Of a stretch of 42,293 nucleotides of DNA, positions 17,814 to 26,113 are shown piece after piece; position 1 is the stretch's first letter, and each line of letters opens with the position of its first letter. The translations under genes were made by a program, and so were the position numbers. Below the pieces are notes generated by a model. That model worked only from the letters and a program-made list of their open reading frames with translations, ran no database searches and was not told where the DNA came from. This DNA comes from an uncultured Bacteroidales bacterium (lineage in GTDB: Bacteria; Bacteroidota; Bacteroidia; Bacteroidales; UBA932): NCBI GenBank assembly GCA_944326235.1, contig CALVDH010000023.1, forward strand, positions 1-42,293, given 5' to 3'.

Positions 17814-17820
17814 AATTTTG
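17790..17820 (+). promoter_or_regulatory. Promoter of the LuxR-type regulator gene
   Basis: TTTG (17790-17793), a 19-base spacer and TAATTTTG (17813-17820), a full match to the Bacteroidota consensus, 38 bases before the ATG at 17859. Confidence 0.7.
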
Positions 17821-17858
17821 CATACTATATCTTTTTTACTCCAAAACATCTTTTAACT

Positions 17859-18638
17859 ATGAGTGACTATAATAGAACTGCCGCTATGTCAGGCCTCCTC
17901 GCCGGAAACGAGACGCTCGCCAAGGTTTCCGACGTGGAGTACAGCAAAGTCCAGTCCTATTTCGAGATGCTCGAAGCAGTATCAAGGCTTACTTATCAGT
18001 CAATTTATGTAATGGATTATTGTAAGATGAACTTTCTGTATGTTTCGGACAATCCTATCTTTCTTTGCGGCAGCTCCCGGGAGGAGGTCATGGCGAAGGG
18101 TTTCGATTTCCTTATCGAGCAGTGTAAGCCGGAAGAAGTTCATGCGTTGATTGAGATTAACAGAGCATCCCTGGATTTTATTCACCATCTGCCGGTATCC
18201 GAGCGTACCCGGTACAGTGTTTCATACAACTACCACATCCGCAGTCCCCGTATGGGCGAGTGGAGGCTGGTTCACCACAAGCGTACACCCCTGGCTCTTT
18301 CGGATGCCGGGGAACTGTGGCTGATTCTGTGCTCGATAGACTGGGCACCTGATGATTCCGTCCTGCGGGCCGCTGTCACCAGCGAAATATCGTCCAAGGT
18401 GTGGTATTACGACCTTGACACGATGACATGGAAAGAGAGCCCTCAGGAGATTCTTACGGACCTTGAGAAAGCGGTGCTCATTCTCTCCAACAGAGGCTTT
18501 ACCATGAACGAGATCGCCGAAGCCATCTTCAAATCGGTAGATTCTGTCAAAGGTTACCGCAAGTCCCTGTTCGCTAAGCTGGGAGTCAGCAACATCACGG
18601 AGGCCATAGCCTGCGCTAAAGCCAGAAAGCTGGTTTAG
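17859..18638 (+). CDS. LuxR-type (PAS-like + HTH) transcriptional regulator
   Basis: 259 residues from MSDYNRTAAMSG; the open frame upstream would include the promoter, so 17859 is chosen. Residues ~35-180 look like a PAS-type sensor ('VMDYCKMNFLYVSDNPIFLC', 'EWRLVHHKRTPLALSDAGEL'). The C-terminal 65 residues are a LuxR/GerE helix-turn-helix ('LTDLEKAVLILSNRGFTMNE', 'IAEAIFKSVDSVKGYRKSLF'). There is no receiver domain. Proteins of this layout are common in Bacteroidales, and their targets are usually unknown. It is divergent from the biotin operon and convergent, with a four-base overlap, with the ThiF-like gene. Confidence 0.85.
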   Translation: MSDYNRTAAMSGLLAGNETLAKVSDVEYSKVQSYFEMLEAVSRLTYQSIYVMDYCKMNFLYVSDNPIFLCGSSREEVMAKGFDFLIEQCKPEEVHALIEINRASLDFIHHLPVSERTRYSVSYNYHIRSPRMGEWRLVHHKRTPLALSDAGELWLILCSIDWAPDDSVLRAAVTSEISSKVWYYDLDTMTWKESPQEILTDLEKAVLILSNRGFTMNEIAEAIFKSVDSVKGYRKSLFAKLGVSNITEAIACAKARKLV

Positions 18639-19411
18639 TTCATGTCGTCCTTGGCGGAATAGAAGTAGAAGTTCGGAAAAAACTTTACGAATTTGCCGCA
18701 CGCGAGTTTGTAGAGCAGATTGGTGCATACGCCTCCCGCGATGTACGCGGCTATCGACATTTCGGGCAGGCGTTCTTCCTTGGTGTCTACGGTGGCCCAC
18801 AGCAGCTGGTCCAGCCATATCTTGGGATTGGCCTTGTGGTCGAAGTACCTGTCTATGTATTCTATGACTGCCCGCTCGAAACGTTCTTCAGCAGCATCCC
18901 CGTTCTCTTTAAGTATCGCCAGCCTGGGTTTACCGGGCTTGACGACCACGACGAGGGAGGCGAAGCCTATGTTGTAGGGATGTATGACGGTGATGTTCAT
19001 ATTCTCACAGACATTGTCAAAAGCGAGATTGGTCTCGGCCCGGGATTCGGCACTGATGTCGATTGCGTTGACGGCGATGCTGTGTCCTTCCAGCAGGGCT
19101 TCGGCGTTGTCTTGATTGATTGTCCGGTCTATGACCCTGATGTCTGCGTCGGGGTTTATGGATAGAAGGCGTCTGCCTACGGCTTCAGCTTTGTTGTGTC
19201 CGATGTCCTCCATGGTGAAATTGTGGCGGTTGAGATCGGACATCTGAACACTGCTGTTGTCTACCAGGGTCATTTTTTCGAAGCCTAGTCTTAGAGCGCA
19301 TTCGGCTATTACACTGCCGGAGGCAGCTCCGCCGATAAATACCCTGCAGTTTCGGATTGTCTCCTGCTCCTGGTCGGAGATGAAAATCCGATTATAGTCA
19401 TACCGTCCCAT
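18635..19411 (-). CDS. E1/ThiF-like nucleotide-binding protein (orphan)
   Basis: 258 residues. The N-terminal half is a ThiF/MoeB/E1-type Rossmann fold: glycine-rich 'VFIGGAASGSVIAECALRLG', 'MTLVDNSSVQMSDLNRHNFT' (the E1 D..NRx-F signature) and 'DIGHNKAEAVGRRLLSINPD'. The DLNRHNF motif supports ATP-dependent adenylation of a C-terminal carboxylate. No CxxC zinc pairs are seen, and the Cys in the C-terminal third is not clearly placed as a catalytic thiol. No ubiquitin-like, ThiS or MoaD partner, JAB peptidase or thiamine/molybdopterin gene is nearby, so its substrate is open. Confidence 0.75.
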   Translation of the reverse strand: MGRYDYNRIFISDQEQETIRNCRVFIGGAASGSVIAECALRLGFEKMTLVDNSSVQMSDLNRHNFTMEDIGHNKAEAVGRRLLSINPDADIRVIDRTINQDNAEALLEGHSIAVNAIDISAESRAETNLAFDNVCENMNITVIHPYNIGFASLVVVVKPGKPRLAILKENGDAAEERFERAVIEYIDRYFDHKANPKIWLDQLLWATVDTKEERLPEMSIAAYIAGGVCTNLLYKLACGKFVKFFPNFYFYSAKDDMN

Positions 19412-19590
19412 AATATTGACTTTTAGTATTCAAAGGTCCCTTAAAAATTCTATTTATCCTATACCCGAACGGGTAAAGATGCCGAAAACCGCCTTTGAGG
19501 GGTCTCAGCGGGTGAAAATATTTTATTTTCAATTAATTTTGCAGACGGAGAAGGTGCTCCGCAATCTATAAAAATTCTTTAGAAAAAGCC
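19412..19590. promoter_or_regulatory. Structured intergenic region ahead of the ThiF-like gene
   Basis: Within 179 bases there are: a possible minus-strand -7 element GACCTTTG at 19438-19431; an inverted repeat TACCCGAACGGGTA (19462-19475); a perfect 8-bp inverted repeat TGAAAATA/TATTTTCA around TTT (19513-19531); a plus-strand TAATTTTG (19534-19541) with no gene to drive; and a small hairpin CGGAG/CTCCG (19546-19561). TACCCGAA also occurs at 17801 in the luxR/bioB gap. Confidence 0.35.
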
Positions 19591-20196
19591 TCAAATCTTC
19601 CCCATGACATAGTCCTCGATTACTTCCGGATATGCTCTTTCCAGCTCATGGACCTTCGCGAAGAGGGTCTCGGGAGTATCTTCGGGAGTGACGGTGCAGC
19701 GGGCCTGGTAGACGGTCTTCCCGTGGTCGTACTGGCTGTCCACGACGTGTATCGTGATGCCGGACTCTTTCTCCCGTGCGGCGATTACGGCCCTGTGGAC
19801 GTGGTCTCCGTACATGCCCTTGCCTCCGTATGAGGGCAGCAGCGCCGGATGGATGTTCAGGATACGCTCCGGATAGGCCTCCAGCAGGTATCCCGGCACC
19901 TTGAGCAGGAATCCGGCCAGGATGACGTAGTCCGTGTCCAGGTCGGTCAGGGCTGCGGTGAGGGAGGTCTGCTTTCCCTTATATAATAAGGTGTTGTCCC
20001 TGAACTCCGCTCCCGTGAACGTCCAGTGCGGTATCCCCAGCCGCTCTGCCCGGGTGAGGACGTAGGCGTCCTTCCGGTTGCAGAATACACCTGTTACGGT
20101 GTAGGTTTTCCGCTCTTTGGACCAGTTGATGATGTTTTCGGCGTTAGAGCCTGAACCTGAGGCAAATATGACGATGTTGGGGATTTTTTTCATCAT
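19591..20196 (-). CDS. purN: Phosphoribosylglycinamide formyltransferase
   Basis: 201 residues from MMKKIPNIVIFASGSGSNAE; the open frame extends 11 codons further up, but those overlap the promoter. Nucleotide-site 'FASGSGSNAENII', the catalytic Asn/His in 'ILNIHPALLPSYGGKGMYG' and the catalytic Asp in 'VDSQYDHGKTVYQ' are all present. It transfers a formyl group from 10-formyl-THF to GAR in purine synthesis. It is monocistronic and divergent from acpP. A minus-strand promoter TTTG, 18 bases, GAACTTTG lies at about 20253-20224. Confidence 0.95.
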   Translation of the reverse strand: MMKKIPNIVIFASGSGSNAENIINWSKERKTYTVTGVFCNRKDAYVLTRAERLGIPHWTFTGAEFRDNTLLYKGKQTSLTAALTDLDTDYVILAGFLLKVPGYLLEAYPERILNIHPALLPSYGGKGMYGDHVHRAVIAAREKESGITIHVVDSQYDHGKTVYQARCTVTPEDTPETLFAKVHELERAYPEVIEDYVMGKI

Positions 20197-20312
20197 TGAA
20201 AACCGGGATTGGATTCCTGCAAAGTTCATAAAAATTTCATTATTTCAAAAATTATATGTTCATTTGCAGCAAATTTTGATTTAATAACTAACCATTAACT
20301 AAAGTTTAAACC

Positions 20313-20549
20313 ATGGCAGATGTTGTTTCAGAAGTAACCGCCATCATCGTCAACAAACTCGGTGTTGATGAAAGCGAAGTAACCCGCAATGCAAGTTTTA
20401 CCAACGATTTAGGTGCTGACTCCCTCGATACAGTAGAGCTGATTATGGAGTTCGAGAAGAAGTTCAATATCGAGATTCCCGATGACGCAGCCGAGAAGAT
20501 TTCGACTGTAGGCGAGGCTATCGACTACATCGAGGAGCATACCAAATAA
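20313..20549 (+). CDS. acpP: Acyl carrier protein
   Basis: 78 residues, acidic, with the phosphopantetheine serine in '[20 protein letters not shown]'. It carries growing acyl chains for fatty acid synthesis and, through malonyl- and pimeloyl-ACP, also serves the biotin pathway encoded nearby. A possible -7 element TTCATTTG lies near 20260. It is followed after seven bases by fabF, as is common in Bacteroidota. Confidence 0.97.
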   Translation: MADVVSEVTAIIVNKLGVDESEVTRNASFTNDLGADSLDTVELIMEFEKKFNIEIPDDAAEKISTVGEAIDYIEEHTK

Positions 20550-20556
20550 TTACTGC

Positions 20557-21807
20557 ATGGGTCTTAGGAGAGTAGTCGTAACAGGACTCGGCACTATCAA
20601 CCCTCTGGGAAGTACAGTTGAGGAATATTTCTCCAGTCTGGACAACGGAGTCAGCGGTGCTGAGCTTATAACAGCTTTCGACACTTCTCGTTTCAAGACC
20701 AGATTTGCCTGCACGGTCAAGAATTTTGATCCCGCGGCACACGGTATCGACCGGAAGGAACTGAGGCGGATAGACCGTTTCGCCCAGTTCGCGATGGCTG
20801 CGGCCTTTCAGGCTGTGGCTGACAGCGGCCTGGACCTTGAGAAGATTGACAAGGACAGGGCCGGAGTCATACTGGGCTCGGGTATCGGAGGCATAGGCAG
20901 CCTCACAGAAGAGTTAATGGGCTATTGTGAAGGGGAACATATCCCTCGCTTTAGCCCATTTCTTATTACCAAGATGATATCGGACATGGCTCCCGGCCTG
21001 ATATCGATTCACTATGGATTTGCGGGGCCCAACTACACTACCACTTCGGCCTGCGCCTCGTCCTCCCACGCCATGGGCGACGCTCTCAACCTGATACGTC
21101 TCGGTAAGGCCGACGTGATACTTACCGGCGGGGCGGAGGCTCCCGTCACCATTCCTTCCATCGGAGGGTTCAATGCCTCCAAGGCTCTTTCCACCAACAA
21201 CGACGAGTACAGGACGGCCTCCCGTCCCTTCGACGTCACCCGTGACGGTTTCGTCATGGGCGAGGGTTCCGCTGTCCTGGTATTCGAGGAACTGGAGCAC
21301 GCTCTGGCCCGCGGGGCCCGTATCTATGCCGAGGTGGCCGGTGCCGGAATGAGCGCCGACGCCTATCACATCACTGCTCCTCTTCCGGACGGCAGCGGTG
21401 CGGCCAAGGTCATGCGGCTGGCTCTCGATGATGCCGGTCTGCGGCCTGAGGATGTGGACTACATCAATGTCCACGGCACATCGACCCCTCTGGGTGATGT
21501 CGCGGAGCTTAAGGGTGTCAGGACAGTGTTCGGAGATCATGCCTACAGGCTCAGCATCAGTTCCACCAAGTCGATGCACGGCCATCTTCTGGGAGCGGCC
21601 GGGGCGGTAGAGGCGCTTGCCTGCATTCATGCCATCCAGTCCTCGACGGTGCCTCCTACCATCAACTTCCGGCATGAGGACCCGGAGATCGACTACCGCA
21701 TGGACCTTACTCTCAATCATCCGCGCAGGCGCAGCGTGAGAGTGGCCCTCAACAACACCTTCGGTTTCGGAGGGCACAATTCCTGCTTGATTTTCAAGGC
21801 TTATTAG
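20557..21807 (+). CDS. fabF: 3-oxoacyl-[ACP] synthase II
   Basis: 416 residues. The active-site Cys is in 'YTTTSACASSSHAMGDALNL', and the two catalytic His are in 'INVHGTSTPLGD' and 'STKSMHGHLLGAAGA'; 'NNTFGFGGHNSCLIF' closes the fold. It elongates acyl-ACP by condensation with malonyl-ACP. It lies directly after acpP. In many Bacteroidota rnc (RNase III) follows, but here the next gene is convergent, so rnc has been separated. Confidence 0.97.
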   Translation: MGLRRVVVTGLGTINPLGSTVEEYFSSLDNGVSGAELITAFDTSRFKTRFACTVKNFDPAAHGIDRKELRRIDRFAQFAMAAAFQAVADSGLDLEKIDKDRAGVILGSGIGGIGSLTEELMGYCEGEHIPRFSPFLITKMISDMAPGLISIHYGFAGPNYTTTSACASSSHAMGDALNLIRLGKADVILTGGAEAPVTIPSIGGFNASKALSTNNDEYRTASRPFDVTRDGFVMGEGSAVLVFEELEHALARGARIYAEVAGAGMSADAYHITAPLPDGSGAAKVMRLALDDAGLRPEDVDYINVHGTSTPLGDVAELKGVRTVFGDHAYRLSISSTKSMHGHLLGAAGAVEALACIHAIQSSTVPPTINFRHEDPEIDYRMDLTLNHPRRRSVRVALNNTFGFGGHNSCLIFKAY

Positions 21808-21818
21808 CGAGCCGCCCC

Positions 21819-23204
21819 TTATTCGTGGAGCGGTGTTTTCCCGTATGTCAGAGTAAGCGTGGGATGTCTTTCGGCCGACGGACCGTTGAGGATTATCTTG
21901 TTGTAGTTCCCGTTGTCCAGGTCGTAGAAATATTCGCCGTAGCTGTTGGTGACCTCCAGCAGAGGTGCTATCCACAGGTCCATGCTCCCGTCTATCTCCT
22001 CGGACGGGGTCATCAGCAGTTCCTGCATGTATGCCGTTATGTCCAGGCTGTATACCATGTTGGCGCGGTCGATGTCCCCTATGGTGGCGTTGGAGCGGTA
22101 TACGTCATCCAGCGGAGTGAGGAATCTGAGGGTGTCGGTGGCCCAGGGGGTGCTGGTGAACGCGTATATTCTGGCGGGATGCTCCTTGTCGAACCTGTCG
22201 TAGTCGTCGGGTTTCTCGTAGGGGAATCTGAGCTCAGCGCGGGAAAGTACCATTATGTCGTCCTCCAGTCCCTCTTCGGCAATCCAGGCGTCAATCATCT
22301 CCTTCAGCGCCTTGGCGGATATGTGCGGTTTCACTCCGGTGAGACCTTCCAGGTAGAGGGCATCTCCGGGGGTGTCGTTTTCCAGGTGGGCGGAGGAGGT
22401 GCTGAATTTATTCAGTGCAGTGGTGTATCCGAAGACAAATGATTCGGTGGTGTCCACCCTCTCGACGCTGCCGTCATTGCGGGTGACGTCCGTGCGGTAG
22501 TTGAGGTTGATGGTGGAATATCCCAGGTTGAGATAGTTGAGTCTTCCTCCGCTGGCAGAGCCTACGGGGTCCTCGGTCATGACGTACAGGCCCTTTATCT
22601 TGTCGATGAACAGATTGATGTCCTCGAAGTCCTCTTTCTCGAGTGCCAGGAGCTCGGAGGCGAAGCTCTCGGTGAGGTCAACCTTTATGGTGCCCTTTCC
22701 GTAGATGACCGGGTCACTTACGGTCACCGGCACGGGGTCATAGCAGTCGGGGGCGATGGCGTTGCAGAACTGCAGGGTGCTGTCCATGGGCACGGTGAGC
22801 TTGTATATCCTGATGCGCTGGTGTATGCCTTCCTGGTTGGGGTCCAGATAGTATGTCGAGTCTATGGACAGACTGAGGTAGGCGCCTATGAGCTCGCGGG
22901 TGTCTCCGAAGTCCGTGGAGTCCGAGTAGGGGAGTATGTAGGAGGCGGAATGTGCCATCATGGTTCCGAAGGTGTCGTCGGTGAGTGTCCCGATGAGCAT
23001 GTTGGTGCTGTTGGAGGACTGTACGGAGTCTATGGTGCGGTTGGTTACGGGCAGGTCGAATGTCCTGGTCCCTACTGTGATGGTGGCGGTGCCCGGTATC
23101 AGGCCCTCGCCCATGGTGCGGTCGTTGTCTACACATGAGACAGCCGTCATGGCGGCTGCCAGAAGAGTTATCAGCACTGCGGGTGCTGTCTTTCTAAAGA
23201 GCAT
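21819..23204 (-). CDS. DUF4270 lipoprotein
   Basis: 461 residues with a lipoprotein signal (lipobox AVSC, Cys24, followed by VDNDRTMGEG). It matches the DUF4270 family of Bacteroidota: 'IGTLTDDTFGTMMAHSASYI', 'YYLDPNQEGIHQRIRIYKL', a long beta-rich body, and an end 'NKIILNGPSAERHPTLTLTY' near the C-terminus. It is likely surface or periplasmic, function unknown. It is the second gene after the starch-synthase-like gene, whose stop it overlaps by 11 bases; the two are probably co-transcribed. Confidence 0.88.
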   Translation of the reverse strand: MLFRKTAPAVLITLLAAAMTAVSCVDNDRTMGEGLIPGTATITVGTRTFDLPVTNRTIDSVQSSNSTNMLIGTLTDDTFGTMMAHSASYILPYSDSTDFGDTRELIGAYLSLSIDSTYYLDPNQEGIHQRIRIYKLTVPMDSTLQFCNAIAPDCYDPVPVTVSDPVIYGKGTIKVDLTESFASELLALEKEDFEDINLFIDKIKGLYVMTEDPVGSASGGRLNYLNLGYSTINLNYRTDVTRNDGSVERVDTTESFVFGYTTALNKFSTSSAHLENDTPGDALYLEGLTGVKPHISAKALKEMIDAWIAEEGLEDDIMVLSRAELRFPYEKPDDYDRFDKEHPARIYAFTSTPWATDTLRFLTPLDDVYRSNATIGDIDRANMVYSLDITAYMQELLMTPSEEIDGSMDLWIAPLLEVTNSYGEYFYDLDNGNYNKIILNGPSAERHPTLTLTYGKTPLHE

Positions 23205-24027
23205 CGTTCTCAGTTAATTTGTCGTAAAATTCGTTGTACTTCTGTATGTAGGTGCCTTCGGGGTGGTCTATCGGGGTGTACGCCAGTACCGGCAGTTTCC
23301 TGGAGGCGGCGTACCCGGCGATCTCTTCCCTCACGGACTCAGAGCCCATGATGACGGCATCCGCATACTGAATGGCGAGTTTTGCAAGATTTATGCCAGT
23401 GGGTGTCTTGAGGAGCTCGACATCCTTGGCCTTGATGCCGGGCACCGGTACCTTGGACTTCATATCGGCGGCGAAGGTGCAGTCCGGGAACTCGTCGTAC
23501 AGGGAGACTACTACTTTGGCGTCTGAGAAGATGGGGTCGTTCTTGTAGGCTTTCTTGAGGTACAGCGGCACCAGATGGGATATCCATCCGGAGCAGTGCA
23601 CGATGTCCGGTTTCCAGCGCAGTTTCTTTACTGTCTCCAGTATGCCGCGGGCGAAGAATACGGCCCTCTCGTCGTTGTCCTCCATGAACTCTCCCTGCTC
23701 GTTGACGTATATGGACTTGCGGTGGAAGTAGTCGTCATTGTCTATGAAGTAGACCTGCATCCTGGCCGAGGATATGGAGGCTACCTTGATTACCAGGGGA
23801 CGGTCGATGTCGTTGATGACCATGTTCATCCCTGAGAGCCTTATGACCTCGTGAAGCTGGTTGCGCCTCTCGTTGATGCAGCCGTAGCGGGGCATGAATG
23901 TCCGGATTTCCTTTCCGGCCTCCTGTATGCCCTGGGGGAGATATCTTCCTACCGTCGAGACAGTGGTCTCGGGCAGGTACGGGTAAATCTCCGAATTGAC
24001 GAATAAAACTCTTTTGGGATCTTTCAT
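23194..24027 (-). CDS. Short glycogen/starch-synthase-like protein (N-terminal domain only)
   Basis: 277 residues. It begins 'RVLFVNSEIYPYLPETTVST' and contains 'PDIVHCSGWISHLVPLYLKK' and 'LLKTPTGINLAKLAIQYADA', all from the GT5 starch-synthase catalytic (N-terminal Rossmann) domain. The second Rossmann domain, which binds ADP-glucose, is missing, and so is the usual KTGGL loop at the N-terminus (here 'PETTVSTVGRYLP'). It is therefore unlikely to be a full glycogen synthase. Such short proteins beside a DUF4270 lipoprotein look like a conserved Bacteroidota arrangement, though this is from memory. A minus-strand -7 element TATATTTG lies at 24051-24044, 17 bases before the ATG. Confidence 0.8.
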   Translation of the reverse strand: MKDPKRVLFVNSEIYPYLPETTVSTVGRYLPQGIQEAGKEIRTFMPRYGCINERRNQLHEVIRLSGMNMVINDIDRPLVIKVASISSARMQVYFIDNDDYFHRKSIYVNEQGEFMEDNDERAVFFARGILETVKKLRWKPDIVHCSGWISHLVPLYLKKAYKNDPIFSDAKVVVSLYDEFPDCTFAADMKSKVPVPGIKAKDVELLKTPTGINLAKLAIQYADAVIMGSESVREEIAGYAASRKLPVLAYTPIDHPEGTYIQKYNEFYDKLTENDAL

Positions 24028-24085
24028 TTTGGATACTTTTCCGCAAATATACGAATAAAATATCTAAAAATATCATCATTTTATT

Positions 24086-24093
24086 TATCTTTG
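24086..24093 (+). promoter_or_regulatory. -7 element for ftsX
   Basis: TATCTTTG, 24 bases before the ATG at 24117, without a good -33 element. Minus-strand TATATTTG (24044-24051) faces the other way for the starch-synthase-like gene. Confidence 0.5.
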
Positions 24094-24116
24094 AGGGTTT
24101 TATACAACATACCAAA

Positions 24117-24995
24117 ATGGCGCGTAACGAGAGCAACATTCTGTACAGGAGACTCTTGAGGTCGTATTTCTCATCGGTGATCAGTATCAGTCTGGTACTT
24201 TTCCTCGTGGGAATGGCCGGAGTGCTCATAGTCAATGCCCGTTCGGTATCGAATTATTTCAAGGAGAACATCACCGTCTCGGCCATCCTTACGCCCGAGG
24301 CCGACGAGGCCGATGCCTCGGCCCTGGCCGACAGCCTGGAGCGTACAGGTTACGTCAGGGATGTGCGCATCATCAGCAAGGAGGAAGGCACTGACGAGAT
24401 GAAGGAGATACTGGGGGATGACTTCATGGATGTCTTCGAGGTCAATCCCATTCCCGTCTCCCTGGAACTGCAGATAGCCGCGGGCTACATCTCTACGGAC
24501 AGTCTGGCTGTCATAGAGGAGTCTCTCTACGCCTGGCCGGCTGTGGACGAGGTGGTCTACCAGCAGTCCCTGGTGGAACTTCTCGAGGCCAACCTGGAGA
24601 GGATAGGTCTGGTGACAGGTGTGTTCGTGCTCCTGCTGCTGTTCATCTCAGTGGTGCTGATCAACAACACCGTCCGCCTGAACGTCTACGCCAAGCGCTT
24701 CACGATACACACCATGAGGCTGGTGGGCGCGACCAAGGGATTCATCACCCGTCCTTTCGTGGGCCAGGCCTTCTTCCAGGGCCTGATCTCCGGAGCCATC
24801 GCCGATGTCTTCATCCTGGGTGCCCTGTATCTGATACGCAACGAGTTCTATCAGCTCTTCTCCCTCTTCGACGCCATGCTGCTGGGAGCCGTTATGGCGG
24901 CCACGGTGGTCCTGGGCATGCTCATCTGCATGATATCCACATCGGCCGGTGTGCGCAGCCTCATATCCCTCAACCGAAGTGAACTGTATTATTAA
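24117..24995 (+). CDS. ftsX: Cell-division ABC permease FtsX
   Basis: 292 residues. The layout is that of FtsX: cytoplasmic N-terminus, span 1 ('VISISLVLFLVGMAGVLIV'), an extracytoplasmic loop of ~110 residues ('SVSNYFKENITVSAILTPEA' to 'VVYQQSLVEL'), then three spans with 'RLVGATKGFITRPFVGQAFF' between them. FtsX works with the ATPase FtsE to activate peptidoglycan hydrolases at the septum. No ftsE is in this window. It heads an envelope operon with DUF3098, uppP and lpxH. Confidence 0.92.
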   Translation: MARNESNILYRRLLRSYFSSVISISLVLFLVGMAGVLIVNARSVSNYFKENITVSAILTPEADEADASALADSLERTGYVRDVRIISKEEGTDEMKEILGDDFMDVFEVNPIPVSLELQIAAGYISTDSLAVIEESLYAWPAVDEVVYQQSLVELLEANLERIGLVTGVFVLLLLFISVVLINNTVRLNVYAKRFTIHTMRLVGATKGFITRPFVGQAFFQGLISGAIADVFILGALYLIRNEFYQLFSLFDAMLLGAVMAATVVLGMLICMISTSAGVRSLISLNRSELYY

Positions 24996-25016
24996 TAGGA
25001 ATAAAACAATAGGAAA

Positions 25017-25277
25017 ATGGATAAATTCGCAATTCCCAAGGAAAACGTCCTCTACCTCATCATAGGTCTGGCCGTCATCATCCTGGGCTGCCTCTTCCTC
25101 ATGGGCGGAGGCGCTGACAGCCCGGAAGTGTTCAACTACGCACTTTTCAGCTTCTCGAGAATGTACGTGGCTCCCCTGCTGATAGTCGGGGGCTTCGTCA
25201 TCGAGCTGGTCGTCCTGCTCCGCCGCAGGCCCATAACCCTGTTCAGAAACCGTAAGGACAAGGAGGGCAGGAACTGA
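25017..25277 (+). CDS. DUF3098 small membrane protein
   Basis: 86 residues with two membrane spans ('[20 protein letters not shown]' and '[20 protein letters not shown]') and a basic C-terminus. It begins with the DUF3098 pattern '[14 protein letters not shown]'. In Bacteroidota this small protein usually lies between ftsX and uppP, as here; its role is unknown. Its TGA overlaps the uppP ATG by one base. Confidence 0.9.
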   Translation: MDKFAIPKENVLYLIIGLAVIILGCLFLMGGGADSPEVFNYALFSFSRMYVAPLLIVGGFVIELVVLLRRRPITLFRNRKDKEGRN

Positions 25278-26104
25278 TGGAATGGTTTCAGGCAGTGGTC
25301 CTGGGTCTGATCCAGGGCCTTACGGAGTTTCTCCCCGTCAGCAGCAGCGGACATCTCACCATCTTCAAGGCCATCTTCGGCATAGACGCCGACAATCTCA
25401 GCTTTGAGGTAGCCGTCCATGCCGCCACCGTGCTCAGCACCATTGTAGCCTTCCGCAAGGAGATATGGGACATCATCGGCGGTGTCCTCAAGTTCAAGTA
25501 CAATCCGCAGACAGAGTATTTCCTGAAGATCTGCGTATCCATGATCCCCGTTTTCATCGTGGGAGTCTTCTTCAAGGATTTCGTGACTGATATTTTCGGC
25601 TCCGGCCTCATAATCGTGGGCAGCATGCTGGTTCTTACCGCAGTACTGCTGACTCTGGGCGAGACGCTCTCGAACCGTCAGGCCCGCAGGGCAGCCGTCG
25701 GGGGACGTGAGCCCGGACGCGAGGTGGGCTGGTGGGATGCCCTCATCATAGGCATTGCCCAGGCCTTCGCCGTGATGCCCGGACTCTCCCGTTCCGGCAC
25801 CACCATTTCCACCGGCCTTATGCTCGGAGTCAAAAAGAGCTCCATGGCGCAGTTCTCCTTCCTGATGGTGCTCATCCCGATACTCGGAGAGGCCTTCCTG
25901 CAGCTCGTGGGAGGGGATTTCTCCGCCTCGTCCTCGGGCATCTCCGCTTTCTCCCTTATCCTCGGCACCCTCACGGCCTTCATCTCCGGCTACATCGCCT
26001 GCCGCTGGATGATCCGCATAGTACAGAAGGCCCGTCTGCGCTGGTTCGCCCTTTACTGCCTGGTGGCCGCCGCATTCTGCTTCATCTTCGAGTCACTGGC
26101 CTAG
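25277..26104 (+). CDS. uppP: Undecaprenyl-diphosphatase
   Basis: 275 residues, about eight spans. Both BacA/UppP active-site motifs are present: '[16 protein letters not shown]' at the N-terminus and '[20 protein letters not shown]' in the second half. It recycles undecaprenyl pyrophosphate, the lipid carrier for peptidoglycan and other cell-wall sugars, and confers bacitracin tolerance. It follows DUF3098 with a one-base overlap and precedes lpxH by nine bases. Confidence 0.96.
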   Translation: MEWFQAVVLGLIQGLTEFLPVSSSGHLTIFKAIFGIDADNLSFEVAVHAATVLSTIVAFRKEIWDIIGGVLKFKYNPQTEYFLKICVSMIPVFIVGVFFKDFVTDIFGSGLIIVGSMLVLTAVLLTLGETLSNRQARRAAVGGREPGREVGWWDALIIGIAQAFAVMPGLSRSGTTISTGLMLGVKKSSMAQFSFLMVLIPILGEAFLQLVGGDFSASSSGISAFSLILGTLTAFISGYIACRWMIRIVQKARLRWFALYCLVAAAFCFIFESLA

Positions 26105-26113
26105 GAAGGACGG

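Noticed and set aside
17740..17859. E. coli-type BirA operator in the bioB/luxR gap
   Set aside because: The TTGTAAACC/GGTTTACAA pattern is absent; only a different, weaker inverted repeat is present.
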